DNA from: Vineibacter terrae
GTDB taxonomy: Bacteria > Pseudomonadota > Alphaproteobacteria > Reyranellales > Reyranellaceae
Assembly (NCBI RefSeq): GCF_008039615.1
Contig: NZ_VDUZ01000015.1
Location: 91,846 to 155,845, forward strand
Direction: 5' to 3'
Length of the DNA stretch: 64,000 nucleotides
Position numbers and translations under genes: made by a program. Under the pieces are notes generated by a model. It was not told where the DNA came from. It was given only the letters and a program-made list of their open reading frames with translations, and ran no database searches. Of this stretch, positions 1 to 9,548 are shown in pieces. Numbering within the stretch: position 1 is the stretch's first letter; each line of letters starts with the position of its first letter.

Positions 1-2588
1 TGGGCAACGTGGCGGTGCAGGGCGGCGTGCGTCCGGCGGTGCGCATCCAGGCCGACCTGGCGCGGCTGGCCGGCTACGGCCTGGACATGGAGGATCTGCG
101 CACCGCCATCGCCGGCGCCAATGTCGCCGGCCCCAAGGGCCTGCTCGATGGCCCGCAGCAGGCCTACACCATCGCCGCCAACGACCAGATCGTGGCGGCG
201 CAGGCCTACCGGTCGGTTGTCGTCGCCTACCGCAACGACGCGCCGGTGATGCTGAGCGACGTCGCCGACATCATCGACGGCCTGGAGAACGACAAGGTCG
301 CGGGCTGGTACCAGGGCACGCCGGCTGTGGTGCTGGCCATCCAGCGCCAGCCCGGCGCCAACGTCATCGCCACGATCAAGGGCATCCATGAGGAGCTGCC
401 GCGCCTGCAGCGCGCCATGCCCGCCGGCGTCAACCTCGCCATCGTCTATGACCGCACCAACACCATCCGCGCCTCCGTGCACGACGTGCAGTTCACCCTG
501 GCGCTCAGCACCGCGCTGGTGGTGCTGGTGGTGTTCATCTTCCTGCGCACGGTGCGCGCCACGATCATCGCCGGCGTCACCCTGCCGCTGTCGCTGGTGG
601 CCACCTTCGGCGTCATGTGGTTCTGCGGCTTCAGCCTCGACAACCTGTCGCTGATGGCGCTCACGATCGGCACCGGCTTCGTGGTCGACGACGCCATCGT
701 GATGATCGAGAACATCGTGCGCCACATGGAGAAGGGCGAGTCGCCCTTCAACGCGGCGCTGCGCGGCGCCCGCGAGATCGGCTTCACCGTGATCTCGCTG
801 ACGGTGTCGCTGGTGGCGGTGTTCATCCCGCTGCTGTTCATGACCGGGCTGGTCGGGCGCATGTTCCGCGAGTTCGCCCTGACCCTGACCATCGCCGTGG
901 TGGTGTCGGCCATCGTCTCGCTGACCCTGACGCCCATGATGTGCAGCCGGCTGCTGTCGGCCGGCCGCACCGGCCATCGATCGGAAGGCGAGGCGGCCAG
1001 CGGCCGCACGCTGGCCTTCTACCGCGTCACCCTGGAATGGGTGCTGCGGCATCGCACGCTGACGCTGCTGGTCACGGCCGTCACCCTGGTGGCCACGGTC
1101 TGGCTCTATGTCGTGACGCCCAAGGGCTTCCTGCCGCAGCAGGACACCGGCCTGATCACTGCCATCACCGAAGGCAACCCGCAGGCCTCGTTCGCCGAGA
1201 TGCAGCGCCTGCAGGGTCAGATCGAGGCCGCGATCCGCAAGGACCCTGACGTGACCGGCGTCGTGTCGGTGGTCGGCGTCAGCCCGGTCAACCCGGCGCC
1301 CAACACCGGCACGCTCAGCATCGCGCTGCGGCCGCGCGACGAGCGCCGCGCGGTCGCCAGCGAGATCGTCGAGCGGCTGCAGCATGTGGCGGCCGAGATC
1401 CCCGGGCTCACGGTCTACTTCCAGCCGGTCCAGGACATCCAGATCAGCACCCGTTCCGCCCGGGCCCAGTTCCAGTACACGCTGGTGTCGACCGACCGCA
1501 GCGAGGTCACGGCCTGGGCCCACAAGCTGGCCGATGCGCTGCGCGGCGCGCCGGTGCTGCGGGACGTGGCGCTGGAAGCGCAGGAGGACGGGCTGCGCGT
1601 GTTCGTCCAGGTCGACCGCGAGATGGCCGGCCGCCTGGGCGTGAGCATGCAGATGATCGGCGACACGCTCTACGACGCCTTCGGCCAGCGCCAGGTCTCG
1701 ACCATCTACGGCCAGGCCAACCAGTACCGCGTGGTGCTGGAGGCGATGCCGCGCTACCAGCAGGATCCGGCAGCGTTCGCCAGCCTCTACGTCCAGTCCA
1801 CCGCCGGCCCGCAGGTGCCGCTGGGCGCGTTTTCGCAGGTCCGGCGCATCACCGCGCCTTTGGTGATCGCGCACCAGGAGCAGTTCCCGTCGGTGACGCT
1901 GAGCTTCAATCCGGCGCCCGGCGCGTCGCTGGGCGATGCGGTGAAGGCCATCGCCGACGCCGAGCGCGCGATCGGCATGCCCGAGTCGGTGATCGGCAGC
2001 TTCTCGGGCGATGCCGCCGAGTTCGCCAAGTCGCTGGCCGGCGAGCCGTGGCTGATCCTGGCCGCCGTGATCACGATCTACATCGTGCTGGGCTTCCTGT
2101 ACGAAAGCTTCATCCATCCGCTCACCATCCTGTCGACCCTGCCGTCGGCCGGCGTCGGCGCGCTGCTGGCACTGATCGTGTGCCGGCAGGACCTGTCGGT
2201 GATCGCGCTGATCGGCATCGTGCTGCTGATGGGCATCGTGAAGAAGAACGCGATCATGATGATCGACTTCGCGCTCGAGGCCGAGCGCAAGGAGCGCCTC
2301 TCGCCGCACGACGCCATCATGCAGGCCTGCCTGCTGCGCTTCCGGCCGATCATGATGACCACCCTGGCGGCTTTGTTCGGCGCGCTGCCGATGGTGTTCG
2401 AGAACGGCACCGGCTCGGAGCTGCGCTTCCCGCTGGGCATCACCATCGTGGGCGGCCTGCTGCTGAGCCAGCTGCTGACGCTCTACACCACGCCGGTGGT
2501 GTATCTCGCCATGGAAGGCCTGCGCGTGCGCCTCGGCGGCCGCCCGCCCCTGGTGGCCCCGCGGCCCCAGGCGCAGGGCGCGGAGTAG
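1..2588 (+). CDS. RND (HAE1) multidrug efflux permease, MdtB/MdtC-like, 5' end outside window
   Basis: Inner-membrane proton-driven drug efflux pump subunit. The reading frame is open from the first bases, so the gene starts upstream. About 860 residues are present out of the roughly 1030 usual for the family, so about 170 N-terminal residues (TM1 and part of the first porter domain) are missing. The TM4 proton-relay pair is visible as VVDDAIVMIEN near position 681, and the TM10 lysine motif GIVKKNAIMM near 2230. It is followed by a second RND gene of the same type, the arrangement of mdtB-mdtC, whose products form a mixed trimer. The periplasmic adaptor is presumably upstream. Substrates cannot be told. 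Confidence 0.93.
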   Translation, partial: GNVAVQGGVRPAVRIQADLARLAGYGLDMEDLRTAIAGANVAGPKGLLDGPQQAYTIAANDQIVAAQAYRSVVVAYRNDAPVMLSDVADIIDGLENDKVAGWYQGTPAVVLAIQRQPGANVIATIKGIHEELPRLQRAMPAGVNLAIVYDRTNTIRASVHDVQFTLALSTALVVLVVFIFLRTVRATIIAGVTLPLSLVATFGVMWFCGFSLDNLSLMALTIGTGFVVDDAIVMIENIVRHMEKGESPFNAALRGAREIGFTVISLTVSLVAVFIPLLFMTGLVGRMFREFALTLTIAVVVSAIVSLTLTPMMCSRLLSAGRTGHRSEGEAASGRTLAFYRVTLEWVLRHRTLTLLVTAVTLVATVWLYVVTPKGFLPQQDTGLITAITEGNPQASFAEMQRLQGQIEAAIRKDPDVTGVVSVVGVSPVNPAPNTGTLSIALRPRDERRAVASEIVERLQHVAAEIPGLTVYFQPVQDIQISTRSARAQFQYTLVSTDRSEVTAWAHKLADALRGAPVLRDVALEAQEDGLRVFVQVDREMAGRLGVSMQMIGDTLYDAFGQRQVSTIYGQANQYRVVLEAMPRYQQDPAAFASLYVQSTAGPQVPLGAFSQVRRITAPLVIAHQEQFPSVTLSFNPAPGASLGDAVKAIADAERAIGMPESVIGSFSGDAAEFAKSLAGEPWLILAAVITIYIVLGFLYESFIHPLTILSTLPSAGVGALLALIVCRQDLSVIALIGIVLLMGIVKKNAIMMIDFALEAERKERLSPHDAIMQACLLRFRPIMMTTLAALFGALPMVFENGTGSELRFPLGITIVGGLLLSQLLTLYTTPVVYLAMEGLRVRLGGRPPLVAPRPQAQGAE

Positions 2589-2659
2589 GGGCGGTGTTCG
2601 GCGCGATGCATTCCTCCCTTCTCCCCGCGAAGGCCAGGGCGATCGCATATGCCCCTACC

Positions 2660-2746
2660 GTCATCCCGAGCGTAGCGAGGGATCTCCCGCGAATTGCGCA
2701 CCGTGCGCCTTGCCGCAGGAGATCCCTCGCTGGCGCTCGGGATGAC
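2660..2746. repeat. Palindromic repeat family A, copy 1
   Basis: An 87-bp imperfect inverted repeat. It begins GTCATCCCGAGCG, ends CGCTCGGGATGAC, carries GAGGGATCTC and its complement inside the arms, and has a GCGCACCGTGCG core. It matches three other copies in the window (34240, 41027, 42694). It lies between the two RND genes, so it should fold in their shared mRNA. One extra G in the right arm breaks perfect symmetry. Confidence 0.9.
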
Positions 2747-2793
2747 AGCGAGGTCATATGCGAATGCCCTGCCCTCCGGGGGAGGGGGATGCC

Positions 2794-5700
2794 ATGAACA
2801 TCTCGCGCCCGTTCATCCGCCGGCCGGTCGGCACGACCTTGCTGGCGATCGGCCTGATCCTGATCGGGGCGGTGGCCTACCGCTTCCTGCCGGTGGCCAG
2901 CCTGCCCAGCATCGACCTGCCCACCATCCGGGTCAGCGCGTCGCAGCCGGGCGCCGATCCCGCCACCATGGCCGCGACCGTGGCCGCGCCGCTGGAGCGG
3001 CGGCTGGGCAAGATCGCGGGCGTCACCGAGCTCACCTCGACCACCACGCTGGGCTCGACCTCGATCGCGATCCAGTTCGACCTCAGCCGCAACGTCGACA
3101 AGGCGGCGCGCGACGTGCAGGCGGCGCTCAATGCGGCGGCCACGGACCTGCCGCTGGACCTGCCGTCGCTGCCCACCTTCCGCAAGGCCAATCCCAACGC
3201 CACGCCGATCATGATCCTGGCGCTGACGTCGGACACGGTGTCGGCCAGCGCGATCTACGACGCCGCCGATTCGGTGATCGCCCAGCGCCTGTCGCAGATC
3301 GACGGCGTGGCCGACGTCACGGTGAGTGGCGCCGACCAGCCGGCGGTGCGGGTGCGGCTCGACCCCGGCCGGCTGGCGGCCATGGGGCTGTCGGCCGAAA
3401 CCGTGCGCACCGCGATCGCCAACGCCAATGCCGTCTCGCCGGTCGGCATCCTCGACGGCACCGACCGCACCGCGACGCTGGCGCTGAACGACCAGCTGCG
3501 CTCGCCGGCCGCCTACGGCAACATCGTCGTGCGCGTGTCGGCCGACGGCGTCGTGGTGCGGCTGTCGGACATCGCCACCATCGAGCAGTCGACCCGCAAC
3601 AGCCGTTCGGCGGCGTGGTTCAACCGCCAGCCCGCGATCCTGCTGAACATCACCAAGCAGGTCAACGCCAACGTCATCGAGACGGTCGACCGCATCCATG
3701 CCCTGCTGCCCGAGCTGCGGCGCTGGGTTCCGGCCGGCATCAACGTGTCGGTGCTGTCGGATCGCACCACCACCATCCGCGCCAGCGTCGACGACATGCA
3801 GCTCACCCTGATGGCGGCGGCCATCCTGGTGATGATGGTGGTGTTCCTGTTCCTGCGCCGCGGCGCCGCCACGGTGGCCGCCGGCGTGACGGTGCCGCTG
3901 TCGCTGGCCGGCACCCTGGCGGCGATGTGGCTGGCCGGGTTCTCGATCAACAACCTGTCGCTGATGGCGCTGGCCGTGTCGGTCGGCTTCGTGGTCGACG
4001 ATGCCATCGTCATGATCGAGAACGTCTTCCGCAACCTGGAGAAGGGGCTCTCGCCGCTGCGGGCCGCCTTCGCCGGCGCGCAGCAGATCGGCTTCACGGT
4101 GGTGTCGATCAGCGTCTCGCTGGTCGCGGCCTTCATCCCGCTGCTGTTCATGGGCGGCATCCTGGGCGCGCTGCTGCGCGAGTTCTCGGTCACCCTGATC
4201 TTCGCCATCGCCATCTCGGCCGTGGTGTCGCTGTCGGTGACGCCCATGGTGTGCGCCCATTTCGTGCGCGCCGCGCCGAGCGCGACCGCAACCTGGCTCG
4301 ACCGCGCCGTCGAGGCCGTGCAGTCGGCCATGGTCAACGTCTATGCGCGCAGCCTGCGGCTCTTCCTGCACATGCGGGTCGTGGCGCTGGTCGTGGTGTT
4401 CGCCACCCTGGCGCTCACCGTCGCGCTCTACATCAAGACGCCCAAGGGCTTCTTCCCGCAGGACGATACCGGCCTGCTGTTCGGCTTCACCGAGGCCTCG
4501 ACCGACGTGTCGTTCCGCACCATGGTCGAGCTGCAGCGGCGCGTGGTCGAGGTCGTGACTTCCGATCCGGCGATCGCCGGCGTCGGCTCGTCGCTGGGCG
4601 CCTCGTTCTTCAGCACCACGGCCAACCAGGGGCGCCTGTTCATCAGCCTCAAGCCCCTGGCCGAGCGCGACGGGATCTCGCCGCAGCGCGTCATCGACCG
4701 GCTGCGGGTCCGGCTGGCCCGCATCGCCGGCATCAACACCTTCCTGGCGGCGATCCAGGACCTGCGTGCCGGCGCGCGCAGCTCCAAGTCGCAGTACCAG
4801 TTCACCCTGTGGAGCGACGATCTGGAGGAGCTGCAGCGCTGGGTGCCGCGCGTCGTCGACCGCCTGGGCCAGCTGCCCGGTATCACCGACATTACCACCG
4901 ACCGCCAGCAGGCCGGCCTGCAGGCCAATGTCGTGATCGACCGCACCGCCGCCTCACGCCTGGGCGTGCGCATCCAGGACATCGACAGCGCGCTGAACAA
5001 CGCCTTCGCCCAGCGCCAGATCTCGCTGATCTACGGCCAGCGCAACCAGTACCGCGTGGTGATGGAGGTCGAGCCGCAGTTCCAGCGCGACCCATCCGAT
5101 ATCGGGCAGATCTATGTGCCGGCGGCCGGCGGCATCCTGGTGCCGCTGTCGGCGGTGGCCCGCATCGAGCGCGGCTCGGCGCCGATGGTCGTGAACCATC
5201 AGGGCCAGTACCCGTCGGTCACCGTCTCCTACAACCTGACCAGCGACACGGCGCTGGAGCAGGCCAGCGCCGACATCCAGAGGGCGGTGGCGGAACTGCA
5301 CATGCCGGCCACGATCCGCACCGAGTTCGCGGGCGACGCCAAGACCTTCGCGTCCGGCGCCGGCACGCAGCCGCTCCTGATCCTGGCGGCGCTGATCGCC
5401 GTCTACATCGTGCTCGGCGTGCTCTATGAGAGCCTGGCGCATCCGCTGACCATCATCTCGACCCTGCCGTCGGCGGGGCTGGGCGCGCTGCTGGCGCTGC
5501 AGGTGTCGGGCGCCGAGCTGACGGTGATCGCCGTCATCGGCATCATCCTGCTGATCGGCATCGTGAAGAAGAACGGCATCATGCTGGTCGACTTCGCGCT
5601 CGAGGCCGAGCGCCGCCGCGGGCTCAGCGCCGAGGACGCGATCTTCCAGGCCTGCCTGGAGCGCTTCCGGCCCATCCTGATGACGACCCTGGCCTCGCTG

Positions 5701-5925
5701 CTGGGCGCGGTGCCGCTGCTGATCGCCAGCGGCCCGGGCTCGGAGCTGCGCCGGCCGCTGGGCCTGACCATCATCGGCGGGCTGATCCTGTCGCAGGCGC
5801 TGACGCTCTACACCACGCCCGTGATCTACCTCTGGCTCGACAAGCTGCACCGCCGCTGGTGGGGCGGCAGCAGCCCGTCGGCGACCCCGCGCGGCGGGCA
5901 ATTGACATCGATCGGGTTGCGGTAA
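2794..5925 (+). CDS. RND (HAE1) multidrug efflux permease, MdtC-like
   Basis: Second inner-membrane RND pump subunit, 1043 residues, full family length. The ATG at 2794 is chosen because GGAGGGGG lies just upstream and the protein opens with the family-typical MNISRPFIRRPVGTTLL. An in-frame start at 2758 has no ribosome-binding site. TM4 has VVDD at residues 400-403 and TM10 has GIVKKN with Lys925-Lys926, so the proton relay looks intact. Two large periplasmic loops follow TM1 and TM7. It lies 205 bp after the first RND gene with a palindromic repeat between them. The pair probably forms an MdtBC-like heterotrimer. No outer-membrane factor is visible. Confidence 0.95.
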   Translation: MNISRPFIRRPVGTTLLAIGLILIGAVAYRFLPVASLPSIDLPTIRVSASQPGADPATMAATVAAPLERRLGKIAGVTELTSTTTLGSTSIAIQFDLSRNVDKAARDVQAALNAAATDLPLDLPSLPTFRKANPNATPIMILALTSDTVSASAIYDAADSVIAQRLSQIDGVADVTVSGADQPAVRVRLDPGRLAAMGLSAETVRTAIANANAVSPVGILDGTDRTATLALNDQLRSPAAYGNIVVRVSADGVVVRLSDIATIEQSTRNSRSAAWFNRQPAILLNITKQVNANVIETVDRIHALLPELRRWVPAGINVSVLSDRTTTIRASVDDMQLTLMAAAILVMMVVFLFLRRGAATVAAGVTVPLSLAGTLAAMWLAGFSINNLSLMALAVSVGFVVDDAIVMIENVFRNLEKGLSPLRAAFAGAQQIGFTVVSISVSLVAAFIPLLFMGGILGALLREFSVTLIFAIAISAVVSLSVTPMVCAHFVRAAPSATATWLDRAVEAVQSAMVNVYARSLRLFLHMRVVALVVVFATLALTVALYIKTPKGFFPQDDTGLLFGFTEASTDVSFRTMVELQRRVVEVVTSDPAIAGVGSSLGASFFSTTANQGRLFISLKPLAERDGISPQRVIDRLRVRLARIAGINTFLAAIQDLRAGARSSKSQYQFTLWSDDLEELQRWVPRVVDRLGQLPGITDITTDRQQAGLQANVVIDRTAASRLGVRIQDIDSALNNAFAQRQISLIYGQRNQYRVVMEVEPQFQRDPSDIGQIYVPAAGGILVPLSAVARIERGSAPMVVNHQGQYPSVTVSYNLTSDTALEQASADIQRAVAELHMPATIRTEFAGDAKTFASGAGTQPLLILAALIAVYIVLGVLYESLAHPLTIISTLPSAGLGALLALQVSGAELTVIAVIGIILLIGIVKKNGIMLVDFALEAERRRGLSAEDAIFQACLERFRPILMTTLASLLGAVPLLIASGPGSELRRPLGLTIIGGLILSQALTLYTTPVIYLWLDKLHRRWWGGSSPSATPRGGQLTSIGLR

Positions 5926-5928
5926 ACC
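5902..5928 (+). promoter_or_regulatory. Weak candidate promoter before the sugar ABC operon
   Basis: A perfect TTGACA (5902-5907) overlaps the end of the RND gene. It is followed after only 15 bases by TAAACC, a poor -10 box. It would serve the binding-protein gene at 5960. The short spacing and weak -10 make this uncertain. Confidence 0.25.
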
Positions 5929-5959
5929 ATCCCCCGTCAAGCAAGAAGGGAGCGAAACG

Positions 5960-6988
5960 ATGTCTAGGACGGACGATGATCTCCCGACGACGCGGCGCGA
6001 CTTCATGCAGGTCGCGGCCGCATCCGGCCTGGCGGCGGCATTGCTCGCCAGCGCCGGCATCAGCCCGGCGCTGGCGCAGGCCGTGATCGGCCGGTCGGAG
6101 AAGCCGCTGAAAGCCGCCTTCTCCAACGCCGGCCTGCAGGCGACATGGTGCGCGCAGGGCAAGCAGGCCGCCGAATGGTGGGGCAAGCTGTTCAACGTCG
6201 AGGTGACGTGGTTCGACGGCCAGCTCGATGCCGTCAAGCAGCGCTCGGCCATCGACAACATGGCCTCGCAGAAATGGGACTTCGTCGCCATCCAGGCCTT
6301 CGGCATCGGCACGCTGACGCAGCCCGTGCAGAAGATGATCGACGCCGGGATCCCCGTGATCGACATGGACACGCTGATCGCCCCGCTGGAGCAGATCAAC
6401 GTGCATTCCTTCCTGGCGCCGGACAACGAGTTCATGGGTGGCGCCGTCACGCAGGCCCTGGCCACGGCCATGGGCGGCAAGGGCAAGATCATCATGACCC
6501 AGGGCGCGCTGGGCCATACCGGCGCGCAGGGCCGGGCGCGCGGCTTTCAGTCGGTGATCAAGCAGTATCCCAACATCGAGGTGCTCGACACCCAGCCGGC
6601 CGACTGGGACGTGTCCAAGACGGCGCGGCTGTGGGAGACCTACCTGACCAAGTACCCGCAGATCGACGCCGCCTTCTTCCACAACGACGACATGGCGCTG
6701 GCGGCCTACAACATCATGAAGGCGCGCAACCGCACCAACATCCTGATCGGCGGGGTCGATGCCATGCCGCCCGCCATCCAGGCGGTGAGCGACGGCCGCA
6801 TGTTCGCGACCGTGCGCAATCCCTCCTGCCGCATCCATGGCGGGGCGATCGTGGCCGGCGTCGCGGCCGTGGCCGGCGGCGAGAAGACGGGCAAGGGGAT
6901 CCCCAAGCACGTCATCACCGACGGGCCCGTCGTCACCAAGGCGAACGCAGCCGGCATGCAGTGGATGCAGGATCACTTCCTGATCTGA
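5960..6988 (+). CDS. Sugar ABC transporter substrate-binding protein (RbsB-like, Tat-exported)
   Basis: Periplasmic receptor of a ribose/xylose-class ABC importer (Peripla_BP_4 fold), 342 residues. The N-terminus carries a twin-arginine signal, TTRRDFM at residues 10-16, followed by an alanine-rich segment and an ALAQA cleavage region near residue 40. The start is supported by GGGAG seven bases upstream. It is the first gene of a three-gene operon with a double ATPase (8 bp downstream) and a permease. The ligand is unknown. Sugars are typical, but related receptors also take autoinducer-2 or polyols. Confidence 0.9.
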   Translation: MSRTDDDLPTTRRDFMQVAAASGLAAALLASAGISPALAQAVIGRSEKPLKAAFSNAGLQATWCAQGKQAAEWWGKLFNVEVTWFDGQLDAVKQRSAIDNMASQKWDFVAIQAFGIGTLTQPVQKMIDAGIPVIDMDTLIAPLEQINVHSFLAPDNEFMGGAVTQALATAMGGKGKIIMTQGALGHTGAQGRARGFQSVIKQYPNIEVLDTQPADWDVSKTARLWETYLTKYPQIDAAFFHNDDMALAAYNIMKARNRTNILIGGVDAMPPAIQAVSDGRMFATVRNPSCRIHGGAIVAGVAAVAGGEKTGKGIPKHVITDGPVVTKANAAGMQWMQDHFLI

Positions 6989-6996
6989 GCCGGCTC

Positions 6997-8499
6997 GTGG
7001 CCGACGCACCGCCGCCGATCTTGTCGCTGGTCGGCGTCTCGAAGGCCTTCGGCGGCGTGCAGGCCCTGCAGGATGTCGACTTCACGCTGCGCGCCGGCGA
7101 GGTCCACGGCCTGGTCGGCGAGAACGGCGCCGGCAAGAGCACGATGATGAAGATCATCGCCGGCGTTCACGCCGACTATGCCGGCCGCTTCCTGCTCGAC
7201 GGCCGCGAGGTGCGCTTCCGCTCGACGCGCGACGCGCACGCGGCCGGCATCGCCATGGTCCATCAGGAGCTCAGCATCGCCCCGGACCTCAGCGTCGCCG
7301 AGAACGTCTTCCTCGGCACCCAGATCACCAACCGGCTCGGCATGGTGCAATGGCGGCGCATGGCGCAGGAGGCCGAGTCGCTGCTGGCCAGGCTGGGCGT
7401 GCATGCCGACCCGCGGCAGCAGATGGGCGACCTGCCGATCGGCATGCAGCAGCTGGTCGAGATCGCGCGCGTGCTGTTCTCGGGCGCGCGGATCATCATC
7501 CTGGACGAGCCGACCTCGGCGCTGTCGCCGCCCGAGATCGCGCGTCTGTTCTCGGCGCTGCGTCACCTGCGGGCCGCCGGCCGCAGCATCGTGTTCATCT
7601 CGCATTTCATCGACGACATCCTCAGCATCGCCGACACCGTCACCGTGTTCCGCAACGGCCGCAAGATCATGACGGTCCCGGCGGCCGACACGACCAAGGG
7701 CGGGCTGATCCAGAGCATGATCGGGCGTGGCCATGCCGAGCTCGAGGAGAGCTACACCAACGATATCCGTCTGGCCGCGCCGGCCGCCGGCCCGGTCGTG
7801 CTCGAGGCCGACGGCCTGTGCCTGGGACGCAGCCTGCGCGACGTCTCGCTGTCGGTCCGGGCCGGCGAGGTCGTGGGCATCTACGGCTTCATGGGCTGCG
7901 GCCAGGCGGAGCTGGCGCGCGTGCTGTTCGGCAAGATGACGCCCGAGCGCGGATCGATCCGCGTCGCGGGCCGGCGCTTGCGGCGCGGCGGGACGGCGGG
8001 CGCGCGGCGCGCCGGCGTCGCCTTTGTGCCCGACAGTCGCCGCGCGATGCTGTTCCACCAGGAGCCGGTCTACAAGAACACGTCGATCAGCATCCTGGGC
8101 CGCCTGTCGCGGCTGTTCCTGAAGCCGGCGCAGGAACGGGCACTGGCACAGCGCCAGATCGAGGCGCTGCGCATCCGGCCGCCGCGCGTCGATGCCCTGC
8201 TCGGCGCGCTGTCCGGCGGCAACCAGCAGAAGGTGGCGCTCGCCAAGTGGCTGACCTATCCGCCCAAGGTGCTGGTGCTGAGCGAGCCGACCCGCGGCAT
8301 GGACGTGGGCGCCAAGGACGAGGTGGTCAAGATCGTGCACGGCCTCAAGGCGCAGGGCCTGGCCGTCGTCATCGTGTCGAGCGAGCCGGAGACGGTGCTC
8401 TCGATGGCCGATCGTATCCTGGTCCTGCGCAAGGGTGAGCTGGTGCGCGAGTTCGCCGACGAGATCGTCAGCAAGGATCGGCTGCTGGAGGCGGCGTGA
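6997..8499 (+). CDS. Sugar ABC transporter double ATPase (RbsA/XylG-like)
   Basis: Cytoplasmic energising subunit with two fused nucleotide-binding domains, 500 residues, normal for RbsA. Start is GTG at 6997, eight bases after the preceding stop. The first domain has Walker A GENGAGKS at residues 41-48 and Walker B LDEPTSAL at 169. The second has the degenerate Walker A usual for this family (GFMGCGQAE near 297), signature LSGGNQQK at 405, and SEPTRGMD at 429, where Walker B Asp is replaced by Ser. ATP hydrolysis is therefore probably confined to one site. It is followed by the permease four bases later. Confidence 0.92.
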   Translation: MADAPPPILSLVGVSKAFGGVQALQDVDFTLRAGEVHGLVGENGAGKSTMMKIIAGVHADYAGRFLLDGREVRFRSTRDAHAAGIAMVHQELSIAPDLSVAENVFLGTQITNRLGMVQWRRMAQEAESLLARLGVHADPRQQMGDLPIGMQQLVEIARVLFSGARIIILDEPTSALSPPEIARLFSALRHLRAAGRSIVFISHFIDDILSIADTVTVFRNGRKIMTVPAADTTKGGLIQSMIGRGHAELEESYTNDIRLAAPAAGPVVLEADGLCLGRSLRDVSLSVRAGEVVGIYGFMGCGQAELARVLFGKMTPERGSIRVAGRRLRRGGTAGARRAGVAFVPDSRRAMLFHQEPVYKNTSISILGRLSRLFLKPAQERALAQRQIEALRIRPPRVDALLGALSGGNQQKVALAKWLTYPPKVLVLSEPTRGMDVGAKDEVVKIVHGLKAQGLAVVIVSSEPETVLSMADRILVLRKGELVREFADEIVSKDRLLEAA

Positions 8500-8502
8500 G
8501 CG

Positions 8503-9540
8503 ATGAATGACGACATCACCAGCGCTTCCACGGCTCATCCGGCGCCGGCCCGGCGTGGCCTGGGCGCGATCGCGCGCAGCCAGATGCGCAACATCGCGCC
8601 GTTCCTGACGCTGATCGTGCTCATCGTGTTCTTCTCGGTCGTCAGCCCGTCGTTCGCGACGCTGGGCAATGTCGGCAACATCCTCACCCAGGTCTCGGTG
8701 ACCGGCATCATCGCCGCCGGCCTGACCTTCGTGATCCTGTGCGCCGAGATCGACCTGTCGGTGGCCAGCATCGCCAACGCCACGGGCATCGCCGTCGCCT
8801 ACTTCACGCTGCAGGACTCCTACGTCAACATCGCCAACGTCCCTGTCCCGGGATGGGTGGCGATCCTGCTGGCGCTGGTGGCCTGCAGCGCGCTGGGGGT
8901 GGTCAACGCTGCCGGATTGGTGGTGATCGGCATCCCGTCCTTCATCATGACCTTGGCCATGATGCAGATCGCCGCCGGCATCTCGGCGCTGCTGGTGCGC
9001 GGCCAGATCGCCTACAAGATTCCCGCCCTGATCTCGACCCTGGGCTCGGGCTCGGTCGGCGGCATCCCGTGCATCGTCCTGGTCGCCGCTTTCGTGCTGC
9101 TGTTGAGCCATCTCGTGCTCACCTACACGCGCTTCGGCCGCTACGTGTACCTGGTCGGCAGCAATCGCGAGGCGGCCGAGAATGCCGGCGTCAACGTCAA
9201 GCTGATCCTCGGGGCCGTGATGGTGATATCAGCGGTCTGCTCGGGCATTGCCGGCATGCTGGGCGTGGCCCATTTCGGCAGCGCCCAGCAGAACGAGTTC
9301 GACACCTACCTGCTGGATTCGATCGCCGCCGTCGTGGTCGGCGGCACGAGCCTGTTCGGCGGCCGTGGCGGCATCGGCAACACCATCGTCGGATTGTTCG
9401 TGCTGGGCGTGCTGAACAACGGCCTCGACCACGTCAATATCGACAGCTTCCTGAAGATCCTGATCCGCGGCCTGATCCTGCTGCTGGCCCTGATCATCAA
9501 CGTGTACGCCCAGCGCCTGCGCGAGACGTCAGCCGATTGA
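8503..9540 (+). CDS. Sugar ABC transporter permease (RbsC-like)
   Basis: Integral membrane channel of the importer, 345 residues, BPD_transp_2 family. A hydrophilic N-terminal tail of about 30 residues is followed by eight or more hydrophobic segments. Conserved stretches include CAEIDLSVAS near residue 84 and GGTSLFGGRGG near 282, both typical of ribose/xylose-class permeases. ATG at 8503 lies three bases after the ATPase stop, so the two are almost certainly co-translated. The gene converges on treY with only eight bases between the two stop codons and no visible terminator. Confidence 0.92.
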   Translation: MNDDITSASTAHPAPARRGLGAIARSQMRNIAPFLTLIVLIVFFSVVSPSFATLGNVGNILTQVSVTGIIAAGLTFVILCAEIDLSVASIANATGIAVAYFTLQDSYVNIANVPVPGWVAILLALVACSALGVVNAAGLVVIGIPSFIMTLAMMQIAAGISALLVRGQIAYKIPALISTLGSGSVGGIPCIVLVAAFVLLLSHLVLTYTRFGRYVYLVGSNREAAENAGVNVKLILGAVMVISAVCSGIAGMLGVAHFGSAQQNEFDTYLLDSIAAVVVGGTSLFGGRGGIGNTIVGLFVLGVLNNGLDHVNIDSFLKILIRGLILLLALIINVYAQRLRETSAD

Positions 9541-9548
9541 GGCTGCCG

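Noticed and set aside
2694..5429. A 911-codon frame overlapping the second RND gene on the same strand
   Set aside because: Its translation is Arg/Pro/Ala-rich with no domain, while the other frame gives a full RND permease with all motifs.
6145..6996. An 284-codon upstream extension of the sugar ABC ATPase
   Set aside because: It runs through the binding-protein gene in another frame and has no domain. The GTG at 6997 gives the normal ATPase length.
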